Notes: generated from the sequence alone by a model not told the origin. A stretch of DNA of 64,000 nt from JBAXEO01 sp963789515 (GCA_963789515.1 CAWBKW010000008.1:50444-114443), one strand, 5' to 3'; shown: positions 30,196 to 40,483, numbered from the stretch's first letter. A program made the numbers and translations.

Positions 30196-31173
30196 ATGCT
30201 CCAGTACATCACGCGGCGCCTGCTGCAGTTCATCCCGGTCTTCTTCGGGGTCACCCTGGTGCTGTTCTACATCACGACGATCCTGCCGGGCGATCCCATC
30301 AAGATGCGGGCGGGAGAGAAGTCCATGTCCCCGGCCGTCTACGAGCAGCTCCGCATCGAGTACGGCTTCGATCAGCCCTGGTACGTGCAGTACGTGAACT
30401 ATCTGAAGAACCTTGCCCAAGGCGATCTCGGCACCTCGATAACGACCGGTCGCCCCGTGAGCGACATCATCGCCGACAGCTATCCCTACACCGTCAAGCT
30501 CGCCTTTGCGGCGATCATCATCGAGATCATCGCTGGTGTTGGTGTGGGGATTGTGGCCGCGGTCAAGCGCTACAGCGTGTGGGACGTCTCAACGACGCTG
30601 GTCACTTCGATACTGGTCGCGTTGCCGGTGTTCTGGCTCGGCATCATGCTTCAGTACACCTTCGGTATCTGGCTCAAGAACGCGACGAACGGCCAGTTCT
30701 ACCTTCCGGTCTCAGGCGCTTCCGGCGGCGGCTTCCCAGATTGGGTCCACCTGATACTGCCCGCCATCACGCTCGCGGCGGTCTCCACCGCCTACGCGGC
30801 GCGCATCATGCGCAGCCAGCTTCTCGAGGTCAACGGGCAGGACTACATCCGCACGGCACACGCCAAGGGCCTGTCTCCCGGTGCGGTCCTGAGCCAGCAC
30901 GCACTGAAGAACGCACTCATCCCCGTCGTGACCTTCATCGGTCTGGACCTGGGGGCGATGCTCTCGGGCGCCGTGCTCACCGAAACGGTCTTCAACTGGC
31001 CGGGCATCGGGTTCGTCATCGCTCGTTCGGCGTTCTCGCTGGACTACCCGGTCTTGTTCGGCTGCACGGTCATCATTCTCCTGGCCGTGCTCATGATCAA
31101 CCTTCTCGTCGATGTCAGCTACGCCTTCCTGGATCCGCGGATCCGGGTCGGCGGCGGAAGCACCGGGGAGTGA
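30196..31173 (+). CDS. oppB: Oligopeptide ABC importer permease (OppB/DppB type)
   Basis: Inner-membrane permease of 325 residues with six helices. The N-terminus MLQYITRRLLQFIPVFFGVTLVLF and the loop ILPGDPIKM are standard for OppB; the ATPase-contacting EAA loop is DYIRTAHAKGLSPGAVLSQH. The frame is clean, unlike its neighbours on both sides. It partners with the second permease and the two ATPases downstream. Confidence 0.94.
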   Translation: MLQYITRRLLQFIPVFFGVTLVLFYITTILPGDPIKMRAGEKSMSPAVYEQLRIEYGFDQPWYVQYVNYLKNLAQGDLGTSITTGRPVSDIIADSYPYTVKLAFAAIIIEIIAGVGVGIVAAVKRYSVWDVSTTLVTSILVALPVFWLGIMLQYTFGIWLKNATNGQFYLPVSGASGGGFPDWVHLILPAITLAAVSTAYAARIMRSQLLEVNGQDYIRTAHAKGLSPGAVLSQHALKNALIPVVTFIGLDLGAMLSGAVLTETVFNWPGIGFVIARSAFSLDYPVLFGCTVIILLAVLMINLLVDVSYAFLDPRIRVGGGSTGE

Positions 31174-31180
31174 TGCTTCG

Positions 31181-32163
31181 ATGACCGATGAGGATACTCA
31201 AGCACTACTCGCCGAGAGAACCACTCAGCTCCCGCCGACGCACATTCCCGGGGATGAATCCGGACGCTCTCGCACCCTGTGGGGCGATGCCTGGTACCGG
31301 CTCAGCCGGAACAAGCTCGCGCTTGGCGGCGCTGACGTGGCTGCTCATCGTGATCATCGCGGCGGTGACCGCCGACCTCTGGGTTCCTCCGCTCTTCGGC
31401 TACCCCAACGAGATCAACACTCAGACCGCGGCGGCCGAACGCCTGCAGCCGCCGTCGCTCCAGCATCCGATGGGCACCGACGACCTGGGCCGAGACGTGT
31501 TCTCGCGCGTGGTGTACGGGGCCCGTGTCTCGCTGACCGTGGGTGTGGCGGCGGTGCTCGTGTCGGTGCTGATCGGACTGCTGCTTGGGGGCGCTCTCGG
31601 GCTACTACGGAGGCCTGACTGACGGCGCGATCATGCGAACAGCCGACGTGTTCCTGTCGTTCCCGTACATCCTGTTCGCGATCCTTCTGCTCTCGGTCGT
31701 TCCGCCGGCGCAGCGGACCGGCATGCTTCCCGTCATCGTCACGATCGGCGTTCTGGGATGGCCGTCCATCGCGCGCGTCTTTCGGTCGTCGATCCTGTCT
31801 GTCAAGGAGTCCGACTACGTCGACGCGGGGCGTGCGGTCGGCGCGAACGATGTGCGCCTGATGCTTCGCCACATCATGCCCAATGCGGTCGCGCCGATCA
31901 TCGTGTTCGCAACGATGTCGATCGGCGGCGCGATTCTCACCGAGGCGGCGCTGTCGTTCCTAGGGCTCGGTATCCAGCCTGACCCCGTGCTGAATCCCAA
32001 CGCGGTCTCTTGGGGCCGCATGATCAGCGACGGTCAGAGCTACCTGCTCTCGAACCCCGGGCTCATCATCTGGCCGGGTCTCGCCATCGTGTCCACGGTG
32101 CTCGCGTTCACGCTGCTCGGCGATGGCGTGCGTGATGCACTCGACGTGAAGATGAAGGACTAG
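31181..32163 (+). pseudogene. oppC: Oligopeptide ABC importer permease (OppC/DppC type), two apparent frameshifts
   Basis: Second permease subunit. Corrected for extra bases at 31324-31325 (CT(T/G)GCG) and 31586-31587 (CT(T/G)GGG), it reads as about 327 residues: an N-terminal cytoplasmic segment, LSRNKLALAALTWLLIVIIA, the periplasmic HPMGTDDLGRDVFSRVVYGAR typical of OppC, the EAA loop DYVDAGRAVGANDVRLMLRH and a final GLAIVSTVLAFTLLGDGVRD. ATG 31181 follows the first permease by 8 bases. Both break points are Leu codons, so the same error class as in the genes around it applies. Confidence 0.87.
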
Positions 32164-32167
32164 GCCG

Positions 32168-33189
32168 ATGGCTGATCACAAGCTACTCGAGGTCGACGAC
32201 CTCAGGATGTACTTCCACACGCGTGATGGAGTCGTCAAGGCGGTGGACGGCGTGTCCTTCGACCTGGACAAGGGCGAGACGCTCGGCGTCGTGGGGGAGT
32301 CCGGCTCGGGCAAGTCGGTCTCGGCGATGACGCTGATGCGACTGATCCCCATGCCTCCGGGCAAGATCGAGGGGGGCGAAGCGCTCTTCAAGGGCAAGTC
32401 GCTGCTCACCATGAGCGACGCCGACATGCGCGACATCCGCGGCAACGAGATCGCGATGATCTTCCAGGACCCGATGACCTCGCTCAATCCGGTGTACCGG
32501 GTGGGCAAGCAGCTTGCCGAGCCGCTGCGTCTCCACAAGGGGATGAACCGGAAGGACGCCGGTGCCCGCGCGGCTGAGCTGCTTGATCTCGTTGGGATCC
32601 CTCACGCTTCGAGTCGCGTGAATGACTATCCGCATCAGTTCTCAGGCGGCATGCGGCAGCGCGTCATGATAGCCATGGCGCTCGCCAACGACCCCGACAT
32701 CCTGATCGCCGATGAGCCCACAACGGCGCTCGACGTCACGATCCAGGCCCAGATCACCGAACTCATGGAAGAGCTTCAGCAGCGCACGGGTGCGGCGATC
32801 ATCATGATCACCCACGACCTCGGCGTCGTCGCCGACATGGCCGACCGAATCCTCGTCATGTACGCCGGGCGTGCCGTCGAGTACGGCACCGTCGACGAGG
32901 TCTTCTACAAGCCGATGCACCCGTACACCTGGGGCCTCATGGACTCGTTGCCGCGCCACGACATGACCGAGAAGGGTGAGCTCTGCCCGATCAAGGGTCA
33001 GCCGCCGAGCCTGATCAACCTTCCCTCGGGGTGTTCGTTCAGCCCTCGGTGCCCCTACGCCGTCGAGAGATGTCGGCTCGAATCGCCCGAATTGCGGTTC
33101 GTTGAAGGAACGCACAGGTCCGCGTGTCACTTCTCCGGCGACGCCGGATTCACGCCGGCAGAGCTGGCATGCGCGGGGGTGACCACAGG

Positions 33190-33193
<4 letters not shown>
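32168..33193 (+). CDS. oppD: Oligopeptide ABC importer ATPase (OppD/DppD type)
   Basis: One of two ATPases powering the importer, 341 residues. Walker A GESGSGKS (about 44-51), signature QFSGGMRQRVMIAMAL, Walker B ILIADEPTTALDVT and switch His in MITHDLGVVAD. The C-terminal oligo_HPY extension carries CSFSPRCPYAVERC and a later Cys in RSACHF, four cysteines in the spacing seen in DppD-type ATPases that hold an iron-sulfur cluster. ATG starts 5 bases after oppC; the stop overlaps the ATG of oppF. Confidence 0.95.
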
Positions 33194-34266
<1,073 letters not shown>

Positions 34267-34286
34267 CACCGCGCCAGACGTGTTGT

Positions 34287-34292
34287 TATACT
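34287..34292 (+). promoter_or_regulatory. -10 element of tRNA-Leu
   Basis: TATACT 31 bases before the mature tRNA 5' end; the -35 match is weak. Confidence 0.45.
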
Positions 34293-34322
34293 CTCCCTCG
34301 CTGTCCTTAGGGACGGTTGCGA

Positions 34323-34408
34323 GTCCGAGTGGCGGAACGGCAGACGCGCTAGGTTGAGGGCCTAGTGAGGGCAACCTCGTGGGGGTTCAAATCCCCCCTC
34401 GGACACCA
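34323..34408 (+). tRNA. tRNA-Leu (anticodon GAG), CCA encoded
   Basis: Acceptor GTCCGAG pairs with CTCGGAC; discriminator A then CCA at 34406-34408. Anticodon stem CTAGG/CCTAG encloses loop TTGAGGG, anticodon GAG reading CUC. The long variable arm TGAGGGCAACCTCG is typical of class II tRNA-Leu. T arm GGGGG-TTCAAAT-CCCCC. Length 86. Confidence 0.96.
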
Positions 34409-34417
34409 GCGATGACC

Positions 34418-34448
34418 GGCGGCTCTCCCTGAGCAGGGGAGGGCCGCC
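34418..34448. terminator. Terminator after tRNA-Leu, possibly bidirectional
   Basis: GGCGGCTCTCCC, loop of 7, GGGAGGGCCGCC: 12 base pairs with one G-T, followed by GTTGTTCGT. It lies between tRNA-Leu and the convergent ABC1 gene and may serve both. Confidence 0.7.
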
Positions 34449-34468
34449 GTTGTTCGTGCCGAGGGAGG

Positions 34469-36139
34469 TCAGTCCTGCTTGCGCTGTCGGAACGCGCGGA
34501 AGAGGATCGACAGGAAGAACCAGATGCCGACTCCGGCGGCGCACACCAGGGCGAACTCCGCGATCAACTGCATCCACCAGGGGATCTGCGAGCGGGCGAG
34601 CAGGGTCGCGAAGCCGACGACGAACGCCGACACGACCAGCGCGAACGCGAGACGGTCGACGGACTGCTCGAGGCGCGAGAGCACGGGGTCCAGGCCGGCC
34701 GGCCGGACCGTCATCCGCAGGTCGCCATCGCCGACACGCCGGAGTGCCCGCGTGATGCTCTCGGGAAGTCCCTTCAGGGCGCGAAGGGTATGACGCACAG
34801 TCGATGCCATGCCGCGGGCCACGACGTCGGGTCGCAGCTGTTCCTTCACGAGTCGCTCGGCGAACGGCTGGACCGACTTCACGAAGTGGAACTGCGGGTC
34901 CACCGCCGATCCCAGTGCCTGCAGTGTCGCTAACGTCGTGAGCAGGAGCGCGAACTCGGATGACATGGTCAGCCCACGCCTGCCGATGAGCGACATGACC
35001 TCGACGACGAGTTCGCGCGAGTCGACCTCGTGGAGCTCCAGGTCGTAGTACTTGGCGATCAGAGTCGCGACGTCTCGCTGCAGTCCCGCGATGTCGACGT
35101 CTGCGCCGCCTCCGCTCACTTCGAGCAGCACGTCGACCGCGGTGGCGCTGTCCTGCTCGATGATCGCGACGAGCAGGTCGGCGACCTGGTTGCGCGCCGT
35201 CTCGCTCAGGAACCCGCACCGGCCGAAGTCGGTGAACGCGACCCGTCCGTCTTCGAGCGCGAAGAGATTCCCCGGATGCGGATCGGCGTGGTAGAAGCCG
35301 TGCATGAAGATCTGCTCGTAGTAGCAGGTGATCCCCCGGCGAGCTATCTCCTGCCGGTTGAACCCGCGTGCGTCGAGTTCGTCGAGTCGATTGAACGGGA
35401 TGCCGTCGATGCGTTCGAGCGTCAGCACGGTGGAAGACGTACGCTCCCAGTAGACGGCGGGGAAGTGGACCGTCTCATCGCCCGCGAAGGCGTTTGCGAG
35501 GTGCTCGGCGTTCTCGCCCTCGTGCACGTAGTCGCATTCTTCATGTATCACGCGTGCGAACTCGTCGACGAGGCCGACAAGGTCATAGCGCCGGCCCAGA
35601 TCGGTACGTCCCTGGACGCGACGAGCCTGGGTGCGCAGGATGTCGAGATCGGCCTCGATGACCTCGTGGATCCCGGGGCGCTGAATCTTGACCGCGACGG
35701 GCGCACCGTCAGGAAGCACCGCGAGATGCACCTGCCCGATGCTGGCCGCGGCGCACGGCACCTCGTCGAACTCGAGGAAGAGCGCGTCGAGCGGTTCGCC
35801 GAAGGCTAGCTCGATCTCGTCCTTGGCCTGTTGGAACGGGAACGGCTCCATCTCGTCTTGGAGCTTGGCGAGCTCGTCCGCGTAGGACTGCGGGATCAGG
35901 TCCGGGCGGACCGAGAGCATCTGTCCGATCTTGGCGAACGTGGGGCCGAGCCGCTCCATCGTGCGGCGGAGACGCTGCTCCGGAGTCAGCGCCGCATCCA
36001 CACCGTGAGGTCGAGTGCCGCGCAGGGTCGCCACCCAGGACGCACGCATGCCGAGCTGGTCGACCAGCGTGGCGAAGCCTTCATCAAGCAAGACGCTGAC
36101 GATTCGGCGATAGCGCTCGCTTCGACTGATGGGCGGCAT
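34469..36139 (-). CDS. ABC1/UbiB-family atypical kinase with C-terminal membrane helices
   Basis: A complete 556-residue member of the AarF/UbiB/ADCK family. KxGQ helix TFAKIGQMLSVRPDLIP, Ala-rich loop AAASIGQVHLAVL, VAVKIQRPG with the nucleotide Lys, FYHADPHPGNLF and FTDFGRCGF. The C-terminus has two helices (LAFALVVSAFVVGFATLLA, LIAEFALVCAAGVGIWFFL), the UbiB arrangement. The family is tied to isoprenoid quinone and lipid homeostasis; with ubiD-mqnP-ubiX at 59-62 kb a menaquinone role is plausible. It stands alone, divergent from the small protein at 36262. Confidence 0.9.
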   Translation of the reverse strand: MPPISRSERYRRIVSVLLDEGFATLVDQLGMRASWVATLRGTRPHGVDAALTPEQRLRRTMERLGPTFAKIGQMLSVRPDLIPQSYADELAKLQDEMEPFPFQQAKDEIELAFGEPLDALFLEFDEVPCAAASIGQVHLAVLPDGAPVAVKIQRPGIHEVIEADLDILRTQARRVQGRTDLGRRYDLVGLVDEFARVIHEECDYVHEGENAEHLANAFAGDETVHFPAVYWERTSSTVLTLERIDGIPFNRLDELDARGFNRQEIARRGITCYYEQIFMHGFYHADPHPGNLFALEDGRVAFTDFGRCGFLSETARNQVADLLVAIIEQDSATAVDVLLEVSGGGADVDIAGLQRDVATLIAKYYDLELHEVDSRELVVEVMSLIGRRGLTMSSEFALLLTTLATLQALGSAVDPQFHFVKSVQPFAERLVKEQLRPDVVARGMASTVRHTLRALKGLPESITRALRRVGDGDLRMTVRPAGLDPVLSRLEQSVDRLAFALVVSAFVVGFATLLARSQIPWWMQLIAEFALVCAAGVGIWFFLSILFRAFRQRKQD

Positions 36140-36261
36140 GGGTATCCTCTCCTGTCAGACGCGCGTTCCACGTGCACCGAAAGCGTACTCCACCGTCGGT
36201 GCGCTCGACGAGCGATGCGAGAAGCAGGCTCCGCCGTGTTCCGCCCGAGAGGATCCCACGA

Positions 36262-36399
36262 ATGCCGCCTGAGCCCAGAGCCGAGAAGCAGCTCAACCCC
36301 GACGCTGAGCTCGCGCGTTCCTTCGGGCTCGGCTGCCTCGTCCTGTTCATCGCGTTTCTGCTGCTGAGCGGCGCGGTCTACTTCTTCTGGACTCGATAG
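36262..36399 (+). CDS. Small single-helix membrane protein
   Basis: A 45-residue protein: charged, Pro-rich N-terminus then one membrane helix (LGCLVLFIAFLLLSGAVYFF) and a short WTR end. GAGAGG lies 9 bases before ATG 36262. I do not recognise a family. It is divergent from the ABC1 kinase and 71 bases before the radical-SAM-like gene. Real coding is supported by the ribosome site and the clean hydrophobic pattern, not by homology. Confidence 0.5.
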   Translation: MPPEPRAEKQLNPDAELARSFGLGCLVLFIAFLLLSGAVYFFWTR

Positions 36400-36440
36400 T
36401 CCGTCCGCGCCGGCCGCCCGTCCGCCGGTCCGCCGTAGGC

Positions 36441-36446
36441 TAGACT
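36441..36446 (+). promoter_or_regulatory. -10 element before the radical-SAM-like pair
   Basis: TAGACT 25 bases before ATG 36471, with GGAGAGGAG in between as ribosome site. The -35 is unclear. Confidence 0.35.
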
Positions 36447-36470
36447 GGACTGCGGAGAGGAGTCGGCCCC

Positions 36471-37187
36471 ATGATCTCATTCGCCGATGTCGTCATTGGT
36501 GACGGCGACGCCGTCAGATGCGCGCGCTGTGTTCCCGGGGCGGTCGTTCAGTACCGCAGCCCCGATGACGTTCTCGCGAACGTCAGCGAGGTGGCGCAGA
36601 GCTGGTGCGCCGGCCCCGGGCCCAACGTCGTCTTCGTCGGCGCGGAGCCGTTCTCCCATCCCCAGCTTCCTGTGCTCGTGGCTGGTGCGGCCTCGCTCGG
36701 ATTCGAGCGGATCGGCCTGAGGACCGACGGCGGCGCGCTGTCCGCCGATGGCAATGCGTTGGGCGCAATCCATGCCGGCGTCCGGCTGATCGAGATCGTG
36801 GTGCTCGGGGACCAGGGAGTGCACGACGATCTGACGGGAGCTGTCGGCGGATTCGCTATGGCCGGACACGGGGCACGCGCCTTCCTTGATGCGGGCCGCG
36901 AGAATGGGGCGGCGGTGACCTTGACGGGCTGGATTCCGGTCTGCCGACACAACATCGCGGCCTTGCCCGGGGCGGTCGCCGCGCTCGCCGAGATGGGTGC
37001 GGCTTGTGTCGAGCTCAGTGTGAGCGAGCGGGCTCGGGAAGCCGTGGGTTTCACTTCGTGGCTTTCGGCGGCCTTCGAGACGGGCATGGTGAACGGTGTC
37101 TGGGTCTACATCCGGGAACCCGGCGGCCATCCTGCATCGGCCGTCGGTCTGCACGGTGTAGCGCCGAGTGCGAGGTGGGATCGGTGA
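36471..37187 (+). CDS. Degenerate radical-SAM-like protein
   Basis: A 238-residue protein whose layout resembles a radical SAM barrel: an N-terminal Cys pair (RCARC), a glycine turn in VVFVGAEPFSHPQLPVLVAG that matches the GGEP region, and GLRTDGGAL matching the xTNG strand. The canonical CxxxCxxC cluster motif is absent, so it should not bind the usual SAM-ligated cluster. It overlaps the next gene, a true B12-binding radical SAM protein, by 4 bases. A partner or regulatory role is possible. No specific family recognised. Confidence 0.5.
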   Translation: MISFADVVIGDGDAVRCARCVPGAVVQYRSPDDVLANVSEVAQSWCAGPGPNVVFVGAEPFSHPQLPVLVAGAASLGFERIGLRTDGGALSADGNALGAIHAGVRLIEIVVLGDQGVHDDLTGAVGGFAMAGHGARAFLDAGRENGAAVTLTGWIPVCRHNIAALPGAVAALAEMGAACVELSVSERAREAVGFTSWLSAAFETGMVNGVWVYIREPGGHPASAVGLHGVAPSARWDR

Positions 37188-38467
37188 CCCCGCTCTCGGT
37201 CGCGCGCAGCGCACGCCTGAAGGTCGTGCTGGTGGGCGTGTCATCGCCGGGCTACCGTTCGCTCGCACTAGGCTACCTACGCTCCTACGCCGAAGCCGAT
37301 CCGCGCCTTGCCGGGGTTGGGTTCACCACACTCGAACTCGATACGGCGGTCGACCCGTGGTGGATCGCCTACCGGGTCCTTGCCCTGGAGCCGGACATCG
37401 TCGGCTTCTCGGTGGTGTGCTGGAACGCCCGCACGGTCTATGAGACGGTTCGAGTGATCGCAGCGGCCCGGCCCGAGACGATGGTGGTTCTCGGCGGTCC
37501 CGAGGTCGGCCCGATCGCCGCGTCCGTGCTGGCGGGTAACCTCGGGGTGGATGCGGTCGTTCGTGGGGAGGGTGAGGAGGCGTTCGCGGAGCTTCTGGCC
37601 GCTCGCCTACGTGGTCGCGAGGTGACCCGCGTCCCGGGCGTGACGGCACGAGCGGGGGACCGCATCGTTGCGGCGCCGGATCGTCCCCTCATCAGCGACC
37701 TCGACTCAATCCCGTCGCCGTACCTTGAGGGTGTCCTGGTTCCGCTCGACGGCACGGCGTACATCGAGACGTACCGGGGCTGTCCGCACTCCTGCGGCTA
37801 CTGCTATGAGGGGAAGGGGTATCAGCGCATCCGGCGATTCTCCGACGAGCGCGTGGCAGCCGAGATCGCGGCGATCGCAGCCACGCCAGGGGTTTCGTCA
37901 CTCTCCTTCATCGATCCGGTGTTCAATCTGACGCCGGACCGGCTGACGTGGCTGGCAGCGACGCTGGCGCCGTTTGCCGCGCGTGGCCTGAGGCTCCATA
38001 CGATCGAGGTCGACATCGAGCGCATCGGTCCTGAGGAGGCGGAACTGCTTGTTCGCGCCGGCGTCGTCAGTGTCGAGACCGGCCCTCAGAGCGTCGGTGC
38101 CAGAGCTCTCGAGACGTGTCACCGGGCATTCGATTCCGCTGCCTTCTCGGCTGGGGTGAAAGCGTGTCGCGAAGCGGGGCTGTCGGTGGAGTGCGATCTG
38201 ATCGTCGGTCTGCCCGGAGACACCGCTGACGATGTGCTCGCGGGAATCGACTTCGCCATCGGCTTGGACCCGGGCAAGGTGCAGCTTTCGACATTGCACG
38301 TGCTGCCGGGGACCGATCTGTGGGAGCGCGCAGGCGAGCTCGGTCTCGTGTTCGACCCCGAGCCGCCCCATGAGGTCATCGAGACCGCACAGATCCCCTA
38401 CGCCGACCTGCGTCGCCTGGAAGTGCTCGGCAACGCAGCCGCTCGGCTGTATGCTGCACGACGGTAG
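37184..38467 (+). CDS. B12-binding-domain radical SAM protein
   Basis: A 427-residue enzyme with an N-terminal cobalamin-binding-like Rossmann domain (LKVVLVGVSSPGYRSLALGYL, DIVGFSVVCWNARTVYE, VVLGGPEVGPIA) and a radical SAM core with the cluster motif RGCPHSCGYCYEG, then IDPVFNLTPDRLTWL and VECDLIVGLPGDT. No C-terminal DUF4080-type domain is obvious beyond residue 400. Substrate unknown; relatives methylate or rearrange unreactive carbons. GTG 37184 overlaps the preceding stop. The adenosyl/cobalamin economy is shared with the PduO enzyme at 6.5 kb. Confidence 0.82.
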   Translation: MTPLSVARSARLKVVLVGVSSPGYRSLALGYLRSYAEADPRLAGVGFTTLELDTAVDPWWIAYRVLALEPDIVGFSVVCWNARTVYETVRVIAAARPETMVVLGGPEVGPIAASVLAGNLGVDAVVRGEGEEAFAELLAARLRGREVTRVPGVTARAGDRIVAAPDRPLISDLDSIPSPYLEGVLVPLDGTAYIETYRGCPHSCGYCYEGKGYQRIRRFSDERVAAEIAAIAATPGVSSLSFIDPVFNLTPDRLTWLAATLAPFAARGLRLHTIEVDIERIGPEEAELLVRAGVVSVETGPQSVGARALETCHRAFDSAAFSAGVKACREAGLSVECDLIVGLPGDTADDVLAGIDFAIGLDPGKVQLSTLHVLPGTDLWERAGELGLVFDPEPPHEVIETAQIPYADLRRLEVLGNAAARLYAARR

Positions 38468-38510
38468 AAGCCCGTTCGCCGTACCGCGCTGACCGTAGAG
38501 GGAGCCGACC

Positions 38511-39674
38511 GTGACCGACGTCTCAAAGCGCTCGCAGGCCATCCGTCCGTTCGTCGTGATGGACCTCGTAGCACGCGCCAAGGAACTCGAGGCCTCCGGC
38601 CGCGACATCGTGCGCCTCGAGATCGGCGATCCCGACTTCCCGACACCGGCCGTCATCACGCGAGCGGCCGAGGTCGCCATGCAGGACGGCAGTACGCACT
38701 ACACGCAGTCGCTCGGGCTCCCGGACCTGCGCAACGCCTTGACCGCTCGCTACCGCGAGCACTACGGGGTGGAGGTCGATCCCGAGAACATCGTCGTGAC
38801 CCAAGGCACGTCGCCGGCGATGCTGCTGCTCTTCGGCTCCCTGCTCGACCCCGGCGATGAAGTCATCATGCCCGACCCGTGCTACCCGGCGTACCCGAAC
38901 TACGTCAGCTTCCTCGGTGGCGTCCCGAGACTCGTGCCCGTGCGGGCCGAGGACGGCTTCCGATACCGCCCGGAGGAGGTCCGGGCAGCGATCGGGCCAC
39001 GCACCAAGGCCGTCATGATCAACTCGCCCGGCAACCCCACCGGCGCCGTGCTCGGTGAGGCCGATCTTCGCGCTCTCGCCGAGATAGCCGAGGACACCGG
39101 TATCTACATCGCGAGTGACGAGATCTACCACGGGCTGGACTTCTGCGGGCCGGACCGCACGATCCTGCAGTTCACCGACCGCGCGTTCGTGCTGAACGGC
39201 TTCTCGAAGGCGTACGCCATGACCGGCTGGCGCCTCGGCTACCTCATCGCTCCGTCCGAGTTCGTCCGCCCCGCCGAGAAGATCCAGCAGAACTTCTTCC
39301 TTGCTGCAAACGCGTTCGTGCAGCAGGCGGGCGTGGTTGCGCTGACGGAAGCCGGGCCTGAGGTCGCACGCATGCGATCGATCTACGACGACCGCCGTCG
39401 CTACCTCGTGCCGGCGCTCGAGGAGGCGGGCCTCAAGATCGCGTGCCCGCCCTGTGGCGCGTTCTACGTGTTCGCCGATGCCCGCGCCTGGGGTAGCGAC
39501 TCGCTCGCGCTCTCGTATCGGCTGCTCGAAGAAGCCGGTGTCTCTTGTGCGCCCGGGATCGACTTCGGTCTGGGAGGCGAGGGTTTCCTGCGATTCAGCT
39601 ACGCTACGGATCTCGAACGGCTTCGCGAGGGCGTCAGCCGCCTGAAGACCTGGGCCGCCGAGCAGGGCTTCTAG
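38511..39674 (+). CDS. Class I/II pyridoxal-phosphate aminotransferase
   Basis: A 387-residue aminotransferase of the aspartate/alanine type. The PLP lysine is in LNGFSKAYAMTGWRLGYL; SPGNPTGAVL, IASDEIYHGLDF and the C-terminal GEGFLRFSYA with the carboxylate-binding Arg are all present. GAGGGAG precedes the GTG by 8 bases. Amino-donor specificity is not readable. It follows the radical SAM pair by 43 bases and may or may not share its transcript. Confidence 0.92.
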   Translation: MTDVSKRSQAIRPFVVMDLVARAKELEASGRDIVRLEIGDPDFPTPAVITRAAEVAMQDGSTHYTQSLGLPDLRNALTARYREHYGVEVDPENIVVTQGTSPAMLLLFGSLLDPGDEVIMPDPCYPAYPNYVSFLGGVPRLVPVRAEDGFRYRPEEVRAAIGPRTKAVMINSPGNPTGAVLGEADLRALAEIAEDTGIYIASDEIYHGLDFCGPDRTILQFTDRAFVLNGFSKAYAMTGWRLGYLIAPSEFVRPAEKIQQNFFLAANAFVQQAGVVALTEAGPEVARMRSIYDDRRRYLVPALEEAGLKIACPPCGAFYVFADARAWGSDSLALSYRLLEEAGVSCAPGIDFGLGGEGFLRFSYATDLERLREGVSRLKTWAAEQGF

Positions 39675-39751
39675 CCCGATCTACGGGCTCGGCTCATGCC
39701 GCGGTCGCAAGGGCATGCTGGTTGCTAGTGACCGTGGGGAGCTACTCGCCG

Positions 39752-40483
39752 ATGAAGGGAAACGATCGCGTGCCGGGATCCTGGGGCAAAGCCGACATCC
39801 ATATCCACTCGAACCAGAGCGACGGACTCGCAAGCGTTCCGCAGATCATGGACTTCGTGCAGCACCACACGGACCTCGACGTCATCGCGATCACCGATCA
39901 CAACACGCTCGAAGGCGCGCTTCACGCGCAGTCGCTGTCCCATCTGTACGACTTCGACGTCGTGGTAGGCGAGGAAGTCTCCGCACGCGAGGGGCATGTC
40001 ATCGGCCTCTACCTGCAAGAAGAGGTGTTGCCGGGCATGAGCGCCGCCGACACCATCCGGGCGATCGAGGAGCAGGGCGGCATCGCGGTCATACCGCATC
40101 CGTTCTCGGTACAGGGGGTGTTCGGTCCGCGCGGACGTGGACTCTTCGCCACCGCTGCAGCCGAGGGGGCGTTCCACGCCCTGGAGGTCTACAACTCGCT
40201 CCCGTTCCTGGTGTGGGCGAACAAGATGGCCGCCAAGACCCTCACGGGCGGTCAGGGTTTCGCTGCGACCGGGGGCAGTGACGCGCATGTGCTCGAAGCG
40301 GTGGGGAAGGGCTACACCGTGTTCCGGGGCGTGAGCGGCGACGATCTTCGTGCCAGCATTCTGAACTTCGAGACCAGGGCCGAGGCTTCAGGTCAGGGGC
40401 TCGCGATGGCGTGGCGCTACTGCCGAAAGTTCCGACAGATCAGGCGGATGCATTCGTTGAACTTGGAGCGCTGCGAGGGCTAG
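39752..40483 (+). CDS. PHP-domain metal-dependent phosphoesterase
   Basis: A 243-residue cytosolic hydrolase of the PHP superfamily (TrpH/YciV type). Metal motifs: KADIHIHSNQSDG, IAITDHNTLEG, VVGEEVSAREGHVIGL, AVIPHPFS and ATGGSDAHV, in the expected order. TrpH relatives degrade 3',5'-phosphoadenosine or short oligonucleotides. ATG 39752 is chosen with GGGGAG 10 bases upstream; GTG 39770 is an alternative. The last 44 bases overlap the convergent gene on the minus strand. Confidence 0.85.
   Translation: MKGNDRVPGSWGKADIHIHSNQSDGLASVPQIMDFVQHHTDLDVIAITDHNTLEGALHAQSLSHLYDFDVVVGEEVSAREGHVIGLYLQEEVLPGMSAADTIRAIEEQGGIAVIPHPFSVQGVFGPRGRGLFATAAAEGAFHALEVYNSLPFLVWANKMAAKTLTGGQGFAATGGSDAHVLEAVGKGYTVFRGVSGDDLRASILNFETRAEASGQGLAMAWRYCRKFRQIRRMHSLNLERCEG

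Noticed and set aside
36471..37187. Naming the protein before the B12 radical SAM enzyme as a true radical SAM enzyme
   Set aside because: The CxxxCxxC cluster motif is missing, so only a radical-SAM-like fold is proposed.
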